Positions 12,318 through 26,069 are shown, numbered from the stretch's first letter. The stretch is 64,000 nt of DNA from Kryptolebias marmoratus (GCF_001649575.2 NC_051441.1:10231308-10295307), one strand, 5' to 3'. Numbers and translations are program-made. Notes: generated from the letters alone by a model not told the origin.

Positions 12318-15114
12318 ATCAGATCCCGCTGCGATCAGGACCTGGTAATGGCCAGTGGTTAACTCAGCCCAGATGTTGAGCTGCCCTTGTTTTCTCCTTT
12401 CTCGTTCTCTTGTTCCATCTCTCAGCTCCCTGCGTTACTGGCTGCTGCCCCACTGCCAGCCTCGGTTTAAGGGAATCCGAAAGACTTTTTCCTAATGAGG
12501 AGATGGGATTTTATCCTGGCACTTAAACTGAACAGTGGCTTGAAATCAGGATTTTTCAGTCATCTCGTTGGATGTGGTCTGTCTCGGTCGTGATTGATGC
12601 ATCTGTGTTGATATTTTTATAACTTACAGTAACTCCTTAAAGCCTTTTTAAGCAACATGATAAGGTTGCAGAGGTTTGGAGTTGATATGTTATTTAGATT
12701 ACATTGTGTGTTCAAGTATAAACAGAGGGAAAGCTTAATGAAAGCTGGAAACTTACTGGAAGGACTCAAGAAGTCCAGTTAGAAGGATTTTTAGTTGCTT
12801 TATTAATCGACGGGGTTTGTCTATGTGAGTGTCTGTTTGTGGATTTATTTTTGGGGGGAGTTGGTGAAGATTTTTTGTTCTTTTGTTTGTTTTTTTTTAG
12901 AGGAGAAGGATAAAACTGAATGCCAGCTGGCAACAAGCAAGCTCTTTGCTCACATGTGTTTGTGAGCTGAGGCCTCATTAATGAGCTGGCTGCTCTGAGG
13001 CTCTTATTTTCCAACTAATTAAGTCCCTACGCACACATGTGGATCACACCTGGAGCCAAAAACTGCTGGTGATTTGCACTTTGTGCTGATGGCATCTTAA
13101 TACTGAAGAGCTTGCTTTAGGATTATGTTTTTTTTTTGAGTCGGTTTCATTTTAGTTAGTAATTCAGTCCCCATGAGGAGTTAAGTATATAGAGGATTTG
13201 AGCAACTAATGCTGCATATAGAGCAATGGTCTTTAATTAAAATTGAGCAAGGGCAGTCGAAAGAAATTTATCTGCAGCAAAGGTCCAGATTATATATGTT
13301 TGAATTCTTTTTTTAGTGACGGCCATGATAGTTTTCCTCACTTACTCTATACCTTTGTGGGTTTGCAGCTTCTCTCTGCAGAGAGGCCTTTAACATTATA
13401 GTAGATGCTAGAAAACTGTACCACCTAAAATGAATAACTGTAAATGTTAGAAAAATTGTGCTGCCTGAAATGAATTTCCACAATTTAAAAAAAAAATTTA
13501 ATTCAATTTAACATTTGATCTGGGTCCAAACTTCATTTGGGTCCGGATCCAGAACTTGGTCTGCTACTGGGGACCTTGTAATGCAGAGTATATTTACAGT
13601 ATTTTGCAGCTTTTCAAATGCAGCTAAAAGCATACTGGTGTAAATATCTAGAAAGTGTGTAAAATAGTCCAAACCCAACCTGTGAGTTTAATCCCTGTGA
13701 AAAAACAAGAGAAAGACCTGAGACCGAACTCATTTTGCCCCAGTAGAAATAAACCACAACTTGCAGCTCAATCCATGACTGATCAAACTGACCTTTAGCT
13801 GAGTTTTTTATGCTGATTGTTAATTACTCATGATTATTTTTGAGGTCAGGATGTGTTGCTGCATCTGTGATCTGAGTTCAAAGAAAGATGATCTGAAATA
13901 TTCACCATGTGTCTGCATGCAGACTTTTCTAAAACCAAATAAGTTTTGTTCACATGTTTACCAGACATTACTTGATGCTTGGTAACAATTGATCTTGTTT
14001 CAGTCAGACATCAGTTATCTTTACATCTTGTAAATAATTTGGTGCACAAACATTCATCAACACGTAACTGTCTCGTAAGGTTGTTGTCATTATCGGGATT
14101 AGAGGGAAAAGACCACACACTTATGTAAAACTATGTCAAAATCATTACATTGTGAAATGATAAACAGTAATTATGTCATTAGAGATAATTGCCTCAACTA
14201 ATTAAGCAGAAAAATAATAATAAAATTATACTTTGCTAAAATGTAATAAATCATAGCCATACGTCAGTGTTAACAAGCAGCATAAACATTACTTTTGTTT
14301 ATGTAAATATTCATTCTTTTTTTTTAAATAACCATTTTCCCACATCAAACAACCAAAATCACCAGTGAACCTTGTTTTTACATGAAATGTTTGATTCACC
14401 CGGCCTGAAATGTGTGGTGCACTGTAAATCAAAGTGTTTTGTTCTGATGTGGTTCACTGGCATCACCTTGTCTGCAACTATTCTGTGATTCTTGTTTTAA
14501 AACATGCTGCAGGACACACAGTGGCTCAGAGGTTATGAACAGACTACATTCTGACAGTAATCCCCTCTATGTTGTCTCGCAGGTGGGGCCTTGTGGCTGT
14601 GAATGGGACACGGGAGTGCCTACCTGCGCCGGTGCTGTTTTTTTCTGTTTTGAAATTGAGCAACGTTGTATAAAATGAGTTTGTAACAGCAGAAACCCTT
14701 TAAATTGACATCACGCGTATCTTGCAAAATCGCATTCTTCCTAACAAAAGCCCTCTCAGGTCATCTTTTACTAATTGAGCCTCTCAAAAGACAACAGGCT
14801 CTGCTGTAATTTGTGGTTTCATGGTGAAGCTAAATAGACGTTCTGCATCAGTTAAGTTGTTGAATGTTGAGGGAAACTTTGGAGGCTAGTCGTACCTGGG
14901 AATCTTTTTGTTTCAGCGTGAGCAGCAGTGGGAGACTGAGATGTTTGTTAGCACAGTGGAGATGAGGTGATTAATCAAGCTGTCACTCACCAGTTGCACA
15001 CCCTGTTGTTCCATACAGTATAACAGAAGTCACAAGTTGGGCTGTCGGCACTAGGAAAAATATCCAGATTTTATTTCATAATTTGTTCTATCATTGCCTG
15101 CCGCTGAAACCAGA

Positions 15115-15757
15115 GAAATTATGTTTTTGTTCGTGTCTGTTTGTGTGCTCATTTGCTTGTCGGTTTAGCAGAATATCTCATGAGCCACAGGGTGGATTTT
15201 AATGAATGTGCATGAATGACTAGTTAACTTGTGAAGTCGACTCTATTCAATTTCAAAAGTATTTAGCTGAAACTTGGTGTGGTAGTAGCTGAGCAATGTC
15301 CCCAACACATAATTTGAACGCAACACATGAAATGCCTGAAATCTTTGCTTGAAACCTTAGCCTACATGTTGAAAACAAGTCCATTTGTCTGTTTGCTAAA
15401 TATTTCATGAACCACTGGACGGATTTCACTGAAACACTCAGAAACTAATTATTGGCTGCACATCTACAAGGGATTAAATTTTGGCGCCAACGCAATTCAA
15501 AATGGCCACCACAACTAATGGACCATAGCCTGCACGAAAATGGCTGCACCTCAGTGAATTTCCATATGCTGAGTTTAACTTTTGTGTAGTGGTACCTGAT
15601 ACTCCAAGAGCTAACAGACTTCGAAGATACTGAAATATTGCATGTGCATATCTTTATTCTCAAGGTTTGACCAAAAAGGCTGTAACTTTGGTATTTCTCA
15701 ACATGAGATGCTCTTAGTCTGAATTTCTGCTATGAAAGGCAGTAGGCAACCTGCTTC
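15115..15757 (+). repeat. Interspersed repeat family R1, copy C (head-to-tail partial dimer)
   Basis: The start-of-unit text appears twice: 'aatatctcatgagccacagg' near 15171 and 'aaatatttcatgaaccactg' near 15397, both in the same direction. The second unit continues through 'caaaatggccaccacaacta' and 'tttgaccaaaaaggctgtaa' to 'aaaggcagtaggcaacctgc'. The first unit is cut short. Confidence 0.7.
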
Positions 15758-18700
15758 TTTAACTAACACATTAAACCTGTTGTTCTACAACACATTCACT
15801 CTCAAATGCTTTAAATTTATTCAGCAAATTTCAGTTGTGATTGGAGAAAGAAAGGTAAAACCGCAGAATGGCTTCCGGGATTTAAACTGGCCCGAAGGAG
15901 TCCATGATTGCACATAAATGACACACATGAGCATTGCAGGCCTTGCACACATGTGCCCTTGTTGAAACTCCCTCTTCACATGTTTTAATATAAATGTGTG
16001 GGGGTGCTTTGAAGATGTAAGGCCTCTATGATGTGGTTTCAGTGCGGAGGAAAGTCAGCCATCTGTATCCACTGCTGCTAAGAAAGAGCCATAAGTGACA
16101 ACAGGAACAAGAGGGCTGCAGAAACCGTGTCTCTGGGCATGCTTCGCTGTGAGCTCCTGCTCCCTCCCAAAGGTTCATATCTGTCGTTTTCGAACTGGGT
16201 CTGGTGAGCAGATTTTCATCTGAGTGTTATGATTTCTTGTGGTAGTCAGCAGCATCATCATTCCTTCGTCTGTCATTAATGCCCTCTCCTGCCCCACCGA
16301 TTCCTGCTTGTATTTAAAAGGACAGAGCCACTAAGTGCATCTCCAGAACATTCACTGCTGGAACATCAGCCACAATAACCATCAAAACCCCCGGAGATCA
16401 CCAGACGTGCACTTCAGATCTCCTCCGGCTGGCTTGTGCTTCTTTTTGGACTGAAACACATATTCATGGAATTCAGTCAGCCTGTTAATCATGTTAGTTC
16501 CAGGAACTGAGTATCTCTGTGCGGTGCTCTGATCCAGGACCAGCCTGTGTGACCTTGGGTAATTTTACCAGAGGGAGACTCCTGCCAGCAGGCAGAGTGC
16601 TGTCGGTGCCAGTCTCCCCACAGTGCAAAACAAGCAGGTTCCGTGTGTTGTCCCACAAACTGCTAATACTGAGACCCAATACAGATAAGAAAAAATAAAA
16701 ATAACAAAGACACATGTTTGATTGACCTAATAGAAATATCACCTAATATAAATGGATTGAGTTTAGGTACATATGTAGGTATATGGTGTTCAATTATTGT
16801 TGAAAAGTAACCAAAAACCTTTTAAAATAATAACATATTTAGTTATTTTATTTATTCTTTGTTTGTTTTTGATTTATTAACACTTAATGTATAACTGATG
16901 ACTTTAGGTTTGGTTTGGTACCAGATAAGATCAGCAGACTCAGATGATAAATGTAAATACCTTGTCCAGATATCCAGCTACACAAAACACCTCCTTCTGT
17001 GGAGTCTGGGCTCCATGTTTTATATTTTATCTTGTTATCCATGGCATTACAAATATGAGTGGATGTTTAAGCTGATAAAATATTATATCTTGAATTTACT
17101 GCTCAAATGAATAACAAAATCTTAAAATCTTTGAGTTGTATAATGCATTTTTTTTTTCATTTTGAAAACTGTTCAAAATTATTCCTTAAATATAAACAGA
17201 ACATGTAGGAGTGAAGAGATTTAGTGCCAGTTCTTGAATGCCGACATCGCTGAGAAAGTGGTTCTTTATAGTTACAGTAGGTATAGGTTTATATTTATAG
17301 ACATTTACTATCAAATTCACACATTTTTTTACTTACTGATCATTCTCAGTTTATTCTGACTTTTAGAAAATGTAATCCTTTTTTTCCTAATATTTAATAA
17401 TTTGTTTTCTTTTCTGCTGTTGAAGTCGTATAAGTTAACTTGTGACTCTTTTCCATACATCTCTTTGCCAATCTTTTGCCCTTTTTTTTCATGCTATGAA
17501 GTGATTCCAGGGGCCAGTATTTTCCCTACCCCTTTTTAAACACAGGGTGCCATTGTTATGGGAGACAAGCAATTTGGTAATGGTCAGTCTTGCACAAAGT
17601 TTCCTTACTGCACAGAGGCTTCACGTCTCCATACTGTCAGCCAGGCTCTCAGCTGTTGTTTCAGACGACTAAGAAATGGTATCTTTAGCTAAATTAATTT
17701 TTAATGGATTGTAAATTAGGAATCCACAGAAAATCACCTGAATGTATCCTTAAGGTTAGATTAATCGGTTGTTTATTATGTGGATTTATTGTTAGATATT
17801 TTGACATAGTAGACACTGGCTGATTATTTCATAGAATCAGCTGTTTGTATTTTAGCATACTTTTGTCTTTATAATTTCATGTAGCTCATTTGTTCAAAAT
17901 CGATCATTATAAGCAAAAAGAGTCAATGCAGACTCAGTTAAGTGTTCAGTAGAAGAAAGGTGTTCCATTCTTTATTTCACTCTTTCAAATGTAAAGGTTT
18001 AATTTTTCAGTCTAATTATTATATTTGGCTTTTATTTTAAATTCACCTGTCATGACTACATTTTGTTTTCTAAAACAAAACCAAATCTCTAACAGTATTT
18101 GAGGGAGTGTGTCAGATGAAACTGAGGAAAAAGCTCTCCTGATCTCTTTAAAACTGACGCACCTTGTTTAAGTGGAGGATTTTTATTTTTTTGCTTCTTA
18201 TTAAACCCCATTTTCATAAGCACTGCACAGTTATTCACATAAAGAACAGGAGGATGGGGATAGAGGAGTGAAAGGAAAAACTGACAGAAACGACTTCTGG
18301 TTATTCCATTCTGGCTGAATGCTAAATATAAACTTGGGAGTATTCCAGCCTGCAGACCCTTCCCGCGATCTGCAGGTTTCGTCTGGTGTCTGCTGAGGAA
18401 ATCAAGCCTCAGAGCTGTGTTCGTTGTCTCTCTGGCTAGATTTTACCTCACGGTGCTTTTCATTTGCTGACACAAAGAAAATGAGACGACAGACAGAAAT
18501 TGCTGGAGAGGCATATATGAAATTAATATGATGATGGTAGTCAACAGTCGATGAAGTAAAACTCTGGAAGTTGTACTTTATTGTAACTTTAGCTAGGAGA
18601 TATTATGTGTATTTTATTTAAATACTGCTACAAATATTATGCCCAGTTTCCACATGTTTTTTTGTATTTTAACTTTGAGCCAATGCAACTGCAATACTTT

Positions 18701-19496
18701 CTGCTTCAACTGTAAGGTCTGTGCAGTAAGTATATCTGGTAAGTTCAGAAATAAAGTTTAATTATTGTATTTATAACAATCCTTCCTGTCAGAGAGTTGT
18801 TTCTTTTAGATTTCTGTCATTACAGCTGCACTTACAGATTGACCGCCTTATCGTTCTTTTAGATTGCCCTCCCTGCCCAGCTTCTATCATCTCACAAGTT
18901 TATTTTGATCTGCAAGAAGGCCGACTATATAGGAAGAGGTAATGAAAAAATAACATTTTGTGGCTTCTGGACTTTCTGCAGAAATGAACAAAATGCAATA
19001 TGGTTCCAATTAACAGAGAAAAAAATAGCAATAGACGACAGAGGAAATGAAAGCATATAATGGCTGGTTTGATTTCCATCTTCCAGCCCTTCATTTCTTG
19101 TCCTCTCCCCCCTTACTATGTCCTATTTCTAGACTCTTCTGTAGATGATTCAGCCAATCCTGACTTGAAACAGCCTAAATGGGCCATGAAGTCAAAGCAG
19201 GATAAAGAAAATCAAGTAATTAGTGAAACAACTTATTAGCCATGGATGATAAGACTATAAGGGGGTCTGTATGTGGGTGATGAAAGATACAGGGCAGCGG
19301 TTATTGATTAGAGGAGGAGAATAAAAAAAATGTCAAAAAGAAAATGAAGGATGTTTCTGTAACACCAATCAACTGTTTAAGACATGCAAAGTGATTGAGT
19401 ATATGAGCTGCAGCTGGAGATGTTTAATGTGGTGTGGTGCATCACAGTTTAAGCTTTTGTTTCTAAAAAATGTAACAATGTCTATTTCTCATATAA

Positions 19497-19713
19497 CTCC
19501 AAATTCACAGGACTTGTTGTCCAAGATGAGAAGAATAAACACAGTTAAGGACTTTTTGGTAAATCATTTTTGTCCCATGTTTTAGAGGGGGAACCGATTA
19601 TTTCAGACGGCTGAAATATTTGGTTCCCCCCTGGTAACTTTTGCAAAAAAAGAACAAATGTCTCCAAATTCACAGGACTTGTTGTCCATGATGAGAGGAA
19701 TAAACACAGTTAA
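19497..19713. repeat. Tandem duplication, about 165-bp period, abutting the assembly gap
   Basis: The text ctccaaattcacaggacttg begins at 19497 and again at 19662. Similarity continues for about 50 bp with four differences, up to the gap at 19714. One whole unit (19497-19661) is visible and the second is cut by the gap. The unit carries the hairpin at 19587-19630. Confidence 0.8.
19587..19630. repeat. Hairpin inside the tandem repeat unit
   Basis: The left arm gggggaaccgattatttcag and right arm ctgaaatatttggttccccc pair over 20 bp with two mismatches around the 4-base loop acgg. Confidence 0.8.
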
Positions 19714-20323
19714 NNNNNNNNNNNNNNNNNNNNNNNNNNNNNNNNNNNNNNNNNNNNNNNNNNNNNNNNNNNNNNNNNNNNNNNNNNNNNNNNNNNNNNN
19801 NNNNNNNNNNNNNNNNNNNNNNNNNNNNNNNNNNNNNNNNNNNNNNNNNNNNNNNNNNNNNNNNNNNNNNNNNNNNNNNNNNNNNNNNNNNNNNNNNNNN
19901 NNNNNNNNNNNNNNNNNNNNNNNNNNNNNNNNNNNNNNNNNNNNNNNNNNNNNNNNNNNNNNNNNNNNNNNNNNNNNNNNNNNNNNNNNNNNNNNNNNNN
20001 NNNNNNNNNNNNNNNNNNNNNNNNNNNNNNNNNNNNNNNNNNNNNNNNNNNNNNNNNNNNNNNNNNNNNNNNNNNNNNNNNNNNNNNNNNNNNNNNNNNN
20101 NNNNNNNNNNNNNNNNNNNNNNNNNNNNNNNNNNNNNNNNNNNNNNNNNNNNNNNNNNNNNNNNNNNNNNNNNNNNNNNNNNNNNNNNNNNNNNNNNNNN
20201 NNNNNNNNNNNNNNNNNNNNNNNNNNNNNNNNNNNNNNNNNNNNNNNNNNNNNNNNNNNNNNNNNNNNNNNNNNNNNNNNNNNNNNNNNNNNNNNNNNNN
20301 NNNNNNNNNNNNNNNNNNNNNNN
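19714..20323. other. Assembly gap (610 N)
   Basis: A run of 610 undetermined bases. The left flank is a tandem repeat, so the true content is probably more repeat units of unknown number. Open frames that span it are meaningless. Confidence 0.99.
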
Positions 20324-20552
20324 ATGTACAGATATGCATCTTTTAATGGTTTAAAATAAAAAAATAAAATAAGAAAAGTCTAGTTATTTCCATGCAGTGT
20401 CCAGAAAGAGGTGTTGTTCAGCTTGTAGGGCACCACAACTGCTTCCACCCACCTCCATCATCATCATCATATGAAATAACAAGAACAAAAAATAGTGGCT
20501 GGTAAAATATTTGAGTGGCTGGTGGACAACATTTTTAATATCCACCCCTGCC

Positions 20553-20660
20553 TACATCCAATGATTACTTTCTGAAAGTTTCAATAAAATCTGTTCAGTG
20601 GTTCAGATAGACACCCGCACAAACATAGACAAAATGATTATCACGTCTTTTCGTCTTCGG
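20553..20660 (-). repeat. Interspersed repeat family R1, copy F (inverted, truncated)
   Basis: Read on the - strand, it contains 'gaaccactgaacagatttta' followed by 'ttgaaactttcagaaagtaa'. This matches 'gaaccactggacggatttca..gaaacactcagaaact' of copy C. Only the first part of the unit is present. Confidence 0.6.
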
Positions 20661-23182
20661 GGATAACTTTTTTTCCACGAAGCCAGATTTGAGATCAAGT
20701 ATTCTGAAACGGGAGTGACTCCTTATCCTGACTGGAGGTTGTCAGACTGAATGAAGTTACAAAAATAATCGGTTAATTTTTGCACCACTTTTGCTTGCAA
20801 AATACCTACATTCACACTGAGCCGAACCACAGAACAGTGGAAAGACGGACAAAATGAGAGTCGGTTAAAGAGATAGAGGTTGTGATAGTTCCCATATGTG
20901 CGCAGAGACACCTGATATCTGTCCTGGTGGTTGAATCAACATTCTCGGCTAGTGACACAGATGTGCACGCCTTCTGTTAAAGTTCATGTGTTAAATAGCT
21001 GAGGGAGAAACATAGAAGAAGAAATGATCCTCATTTGTTTATATTGAGAGAGGATATTTAATAGACCCATAAAACTATAATTGGCCAGACTGCTGCTGAC
21101 TGGCAATTTCTTGCATCTGTGTCCCAGCCTGCAAAGTGTTTAACCTCATGGTGACCTCTTTCTGGTGTTGTTTGGGGCTGATTTGCTTTTTCTCAGCCAG
21201 CAATATGTTCATCCTCTCTTTGATCATTCCTTTTTTAATACTATTAGATCTAGCTTAGGGCTTATGTTGCTTAATGGTCTGAAAAATACTTTCCAACACC
21301 ATCAAAGCTGACACCTGTCTTGGTAATCGTCTTTTCCAACATGTGATGTCATTTATTCTACTTCCTTTACTCGTGCATGTGAAGCAGTCATTCAAGCAGG
21401 TGTAGTTGATTTCCTACATCTCCTGTTCACTGTGTCATAAATAATTTTTTTTTCCTCTGTCCATCTGTGTTATTCCAATCAGCTTGGATCCTCTGCTTGG
21501 CTGCTAAGGAAAACATTGAGCTCATATTTCCATTTTTTCTTTCTCTCCATCTTCCTTTTTGTTTCCCAATCTCAACCGTGTCATGATGGATTTGTTGCAT
21601 GTCTGCATGGTTTAGCTGCAAGAAGGAAGGCTCTAGGTGAGTGGGATGTGAGTTATATATATATTTGATTGCAGCAGAAGGATACTGTTTGACAACATCC
21701 ATACACACACTCACAAGGTCCAGATGTTGTGTCCTCTGGCTGGCCTTAGGTGGTAGTAATAGCTATTGCTGCCTTATGATCTCTTCTACTGGGAAAAAGG
21801 TGAGCAGAGGCCCAAAACAAATTATAATCCTCATGCATTGCTTCAAATGCCAAGTCCAGAAGACATCTGGGCTCAAAGCTGCCTGTGTTTAAAGATCTGG
21901 GTGTGATACTGTTGCTGTGATTTATGGATGCTGAGAAACTCAATGCAGGTTGATTTGCCTTGCATGGGTCAGGTAGTAATAAGTGTAGTAAAGACCTAAA
22001 AGATGTTTTGATTTCAAGAGGTTTTTTTTGGCCAATTTATGAACAAACATAGCTTCTAGCTGTGAGAAGAACCCACAGCATCAGAATAAAACTGGCAACT
22101 TTCACACCAGAACCGTTTGATCTGTGCCATTACTGTTCCAATTTAATCTTTGCTGAAATTGAATTTGGCAAATCTAAAATCTGCTCAGCAACTGTTAGAG
22201 TGTGTCAGGACAACCTTACAAAGCTGTTATAAAAGCTGTTGTCTTGATATTGTTCCCTTAAAGTATGGAGCTCATTAAATAGTTGATGATTCCTCAGGAA
22301 ATGCTATCATCTCATTAATAAACTCTGCACTGCCTCTAAAAGTGATGATGCTGAATATATTCTGTTTACTTGTGTGTGTGTCTTTAAGCACTCCAGCTGC
22401 TAGCCAGGAATATGATTCAGCATGTGCCTCCTAAAAGTAGCGCTGCTGTTTCACAGGCACTAAGCAGTTTAAAATAGTCTAAGCTCAACTTGTTCCTAGT
22501 TTGGTCTGAATGCCAGAAAATTCTCCTGACCCTGGAAGGAAATCAGCCAGTGGTACCGGTGATGAACTGCTCAGTGGCAATGAATTCTCTTTCTGTTTAC
22601 ACCACCACAGCTGCAGCCAACTGACTCTCCTTCGTGGACTTAATAAGGCATACAAGAGCTTGGTTACCTGCATCAGACGTAGTAGTAGACTGCAGGATAA
22701 AAAATGGTCCACTGTCATGACTGGGGTGTTTATTCAATCCAAGACCTATTATCAACTGTGTCAGTGCTTTGGTCGGTGGAGTTTTTGTAAATCCTCTTAA
22801 TGGAAAAAGCCTTTTGGGAGCGCACCAGGAGCAAGAAAACATCTGTTTAACATACAGACGGTATCGGTTAAAACTCTGCTACGGACAAAGACGTATCATC
22901 CCTAAGAGAGGTGCAGAAGTTGAAGTTCACATTTGATTTTGGTGCATGCATATGTAGTACAGTAATACCACATTCCTTCAAAGCTGACTACAATAAAATT
23001 AATTTGAACCACCAGTGTTGTTTATATTTATTTATTTATATATGTATATATTTTTTTTCAATATTTCACTGACTGGAACTGTTCCAACACAGGAGTCTTG
23101 GCTTAAGTTTTATGTTTAGAGGAAAACGCAAACACTTTTGGAATCTTGTTGCACACATGTGAAATTTATTTTCCCATTATCT

Positions 23183-23380
23183 CTGTAGATCAGTGGTGTC
23201 CAATCCTGGTCCTCGAGGGCCACTATCCTGCATGTTTTAGTCATTTCCCTGCTCTTCAAGTTCTGCAGAAGCCTGTTAATAACTCAGTCATTCAAATCAG
23301 GTGCGTCAAAGCAGAGAAACGCCAAAAACATGCAGGATAGTGGCCCTCCAGGACCAGGATTGGACACCACTGCTGTAGAT
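23183..23380. mobile_element. hAT-type MITE (182 bp, 23191-23372) with 8-bp target duplication
   Basis: The flanks carry an identical 8-bp duplication, ctgtagat, at 23183-23190 and 23373-23380. The element begins cagtggtgtccaatcctggt and ends with its inverted copy accaggattggacaccactg. The inverted similarity runs inward to 'actatcctgcatgttttt'-like text, giving terminal inverted repeats of about 50 bp. An 8-bp duplication and a CAGTGGTG-type end are hallmarks of hAT elements. It is non-coding, so it was mobilised in trans. Confidence 0.9.
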
Positions 23381-25985
23381 CTAATTCATACCTCAACATA
23401 GTTTACAGGGTTTCCTATTTGTCCTGAAATTTTAATAAGAAGATTGTAACTGCTGTTATGTCAGCGTGTGTGAGTAAAAAGCAGGAGCCAGAAATAAATC
23501 TTTATTTTAGCAAAAGACCTGGACTTCAAATTGCTCTAAATTGCACTTTTTCTGGTTTAAGTAATGTATACATATAAAAATTAGTGTTTTTTTTTTCTTG
23601 AGAGTGGTAAATGTTTCTAAAACTCTGTATTAGTAACTACAACCATTTTTAAGATTGTTCAAGTTAAGTGGACTCTAAGCAGTAAAAATAAGAATTCACT
23701 GAGAATACTTCATGTTACAGGGTTTATTTGCACATCAGAACATTATTCAGACTTTTAACAAAAGAACTAGCAGGTTAAAGTCTGTACTTGAACTGTTTTA
23801 AACATTTGCAGTCTCATGTACGACTCCTTCCTGTGTTGTCTGGTTATGGTTCTGGTGCATTTATTAAAGTTGATTACATTGGTTGTTTGCAGTAACTTTC
23901 TAAAGTCTTATTTAAAGCTTCTGTGACATTCTGCTGAGAAAACAAAAACAGCCCCACTTGAGGGTGCACATGAAAGACCTAAATAAATAATGATTATTGC
24001 TGATGCATTATCATTTGTATTAAAGAATTAGTTCCTATTTCATGTGATATTTGTGGTAAAACATAATGATAATAGCCATGTGATTACAGCCTCTGATCAC
24101 CATGGAAACAAATGTATCAATGCATATGTATGAACTCTTCTGTCTTATTTGCACTATGAGACTCAAAATAAACAGGAAACATGTTCAGTTGCTAACCTAA
24201 ATTCAATACTTTTTAAGACAATCTAATTTTATTTTATCAAATCCTAATTTTTTTTATTATTTTATATGTTGATAATTTTCAAACTGTTGCCCACAAATTA
24301 CTTGAGAATTATTCATTTGCAGTTGTGCCCAGATTTAACAGGCTTTGTGAAAACGCAATTTTTTATGTGTTTAGTTCCTAATCTTAGAAGTCCAAAGAGC
24401 TTTTTTATGTCTGCACATACTTACAGCGATAACATACTATTATAGCACCCTGTGGAGAAGGGAGTGAACTTGTAAAATTCTTTCTTACTAAAATAAATAA
24501 AACATGCAGCAGTCCAACTGGCTAGAACAGGAACCTCTTTCCTCCGTCTTCTTCCATCAAAAAATTGCTGTTCCTGGATCAAACTAACATTTAGTGTCTC
24601 ATTCATTGTGCTCATGGATGAAAATAAGTAGCACCTGGGGAGGATTTGGGAGCAATGAAGTGCTCATTTAATACAAAATTGAGAAAACCACATCCTCTGT
24701 TTCTCCCTGTTTAGCATTCGGTTCTCAGCCCCCCAGTCTGGGAGTGTTGAGACATCAGTAAAAAAATGAGGAGAAGAATTTTGGTTTGAATTATTAATAA
24801 CAGAACCTGTTTGTTGCATCCTCCAAACACAGATGTGCTTCTCCTGTCAAACTGAATTTAATCACTTCCTGTGCATGTATTTCCAGCCATTAGCTTCAAT
24901 TGCAGATTTAGCAAAGTTTCCAGCAAACTCTTAGAGTCAGGTCCCAGTTACTGTTAAACCTACAGTATATTCAAGGATCCAATATGGCAGCTTGAAAGCC
25001 CCCCATTTGTTCTCATAGTTTGTCTTCTGTGGACGTTTAACGGTTACACAACAATCAGTCTGCACACTCTGGAGATAAACACACAAAACCAGCTTTTGTC
25101 TTCTTGCCATCCACAACCACTGTTTCTTCAACTACTGTGGCTATAAAAAAGACAACAGTAATTTTGGGAGACAAAGTGGGATTAGGGACTAACGGCTCAT
25201 GTTCCATGGAAATTCCATCGCTATTCCAAAGCCTTATGGGGAAGCTCAGTGGAAACACTTAGGCTCTGAGATGTGACAGTATTATCTGTCCTAAAAGATA
25301 AGCTGATTTCTTTTTATCCTTGCCAACTACAGAACAGTTCCTTATCTGCAAGAAAGTCTTGTTCATCTTGATTCTCCTTTTTCGCTCCTAATTACAGTAC
25401 ACACTTGTATATTGATGGAAAACCACAATGTATACTAAATCCTGCACCAATGCATGACCTTTTGCACTTGAGTTTGTTGTTTAACCAAGCATTCCTCTTA
25501 TTTCAACACTCCCACTTGTTTTTAGACTCTACCTTTGACAACATGTGTCATTTGTGTTTGAAGACCACCTATTAAACCCAACCTGGCGGTGCTGTTTTGA
25601 CACATAATCACCATGGCAGCAAAGTAAGGAAAAGGCTCAGCACTGTGTCACGGTTTGGTAAACCAAGATACACTCGAGGCAGAAGTCACCCATTTCGTTC
25701 CATCAACAAAAACAATCTCTCCTTTCATGGGACAAGTCCTGTTCTGTTTAACCACAGGGATGAGAGGCACCTGGGAATTTTGTCTGTACTCTTTCCTCTA
25801 TCTCCGTCTTTTTCTAACTACAAATCATTCACTCATCACTCTCCTCATTAGTTGAATTAGACCTAAAGATTAGGGTCAGGTTGGAGCATCATGAGGCATT
25901 TACCGGAAGAAATCAGTATTTTAAAATTTTCTTCTTGTGACGTTACAAAGCTGAGTCATATATTTTTATATTATTTGTCCCACAG

Positions 25986-26069
25986 AGTGCCAAGAGCCTT
26001 CAGAACAACAAGGATTCCCGTATCCTGTGGGCCAAAGACGACCAGTTAGTGACGACTGGCTTTGATATG
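25986..26069 (+). CDS. coro7: coro7 exon (WD40 region), internal exon 3 of 4 seen
   Basis: This 84-bp exon (28 codons, phase 0 at both ends) has acceptor tcccacag before it and donor gtgaga after it. It contains NNKDSRILWAKDDQLVTTGF, which corresponds to ENSRDSRLAWMGTWEHLVSTGF in human coronin-7 (from memory). The fish version is one residue shorter between the LAW/ILW and the LV(S/T)TGF motif, an ordinary loop-length change. This is the start of the WD40 blade that continues in the next exon. Confidence 0.93.

Larger units (their letters stand above)
6099..25985 (+). other. coro7: coro7 intron (19.9 kb, phase 0)
   Basis: The donor is gtaagt and the acceptor tttgtcccacag. The intron holds R1 repeat copies (11471-11897, 15115-15757, 20553-20660 inverted), a C20 homopolymer with an unresolved base, a tandem duplication and 610-bp assembly gap (19497-20323), and a hAT MITE (23191-23372). 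The rest, including 6099-11470, 11898-15114, 15758-19496, 20661-23182 and 23381-25985, shows only unremarkable intron sequence. A 216-codon open frame at 9875-10525 has no recognisable product and is not called a gene. No missing coro7 exon is expected here because the flanking exons join without loss. Confidence 0.85.

Noticed and set aside
19658..20359. Open frames of more than 200 codons on both strands
   Set aside because: They consist almost wholly of undetermined bases in the assembly gap.
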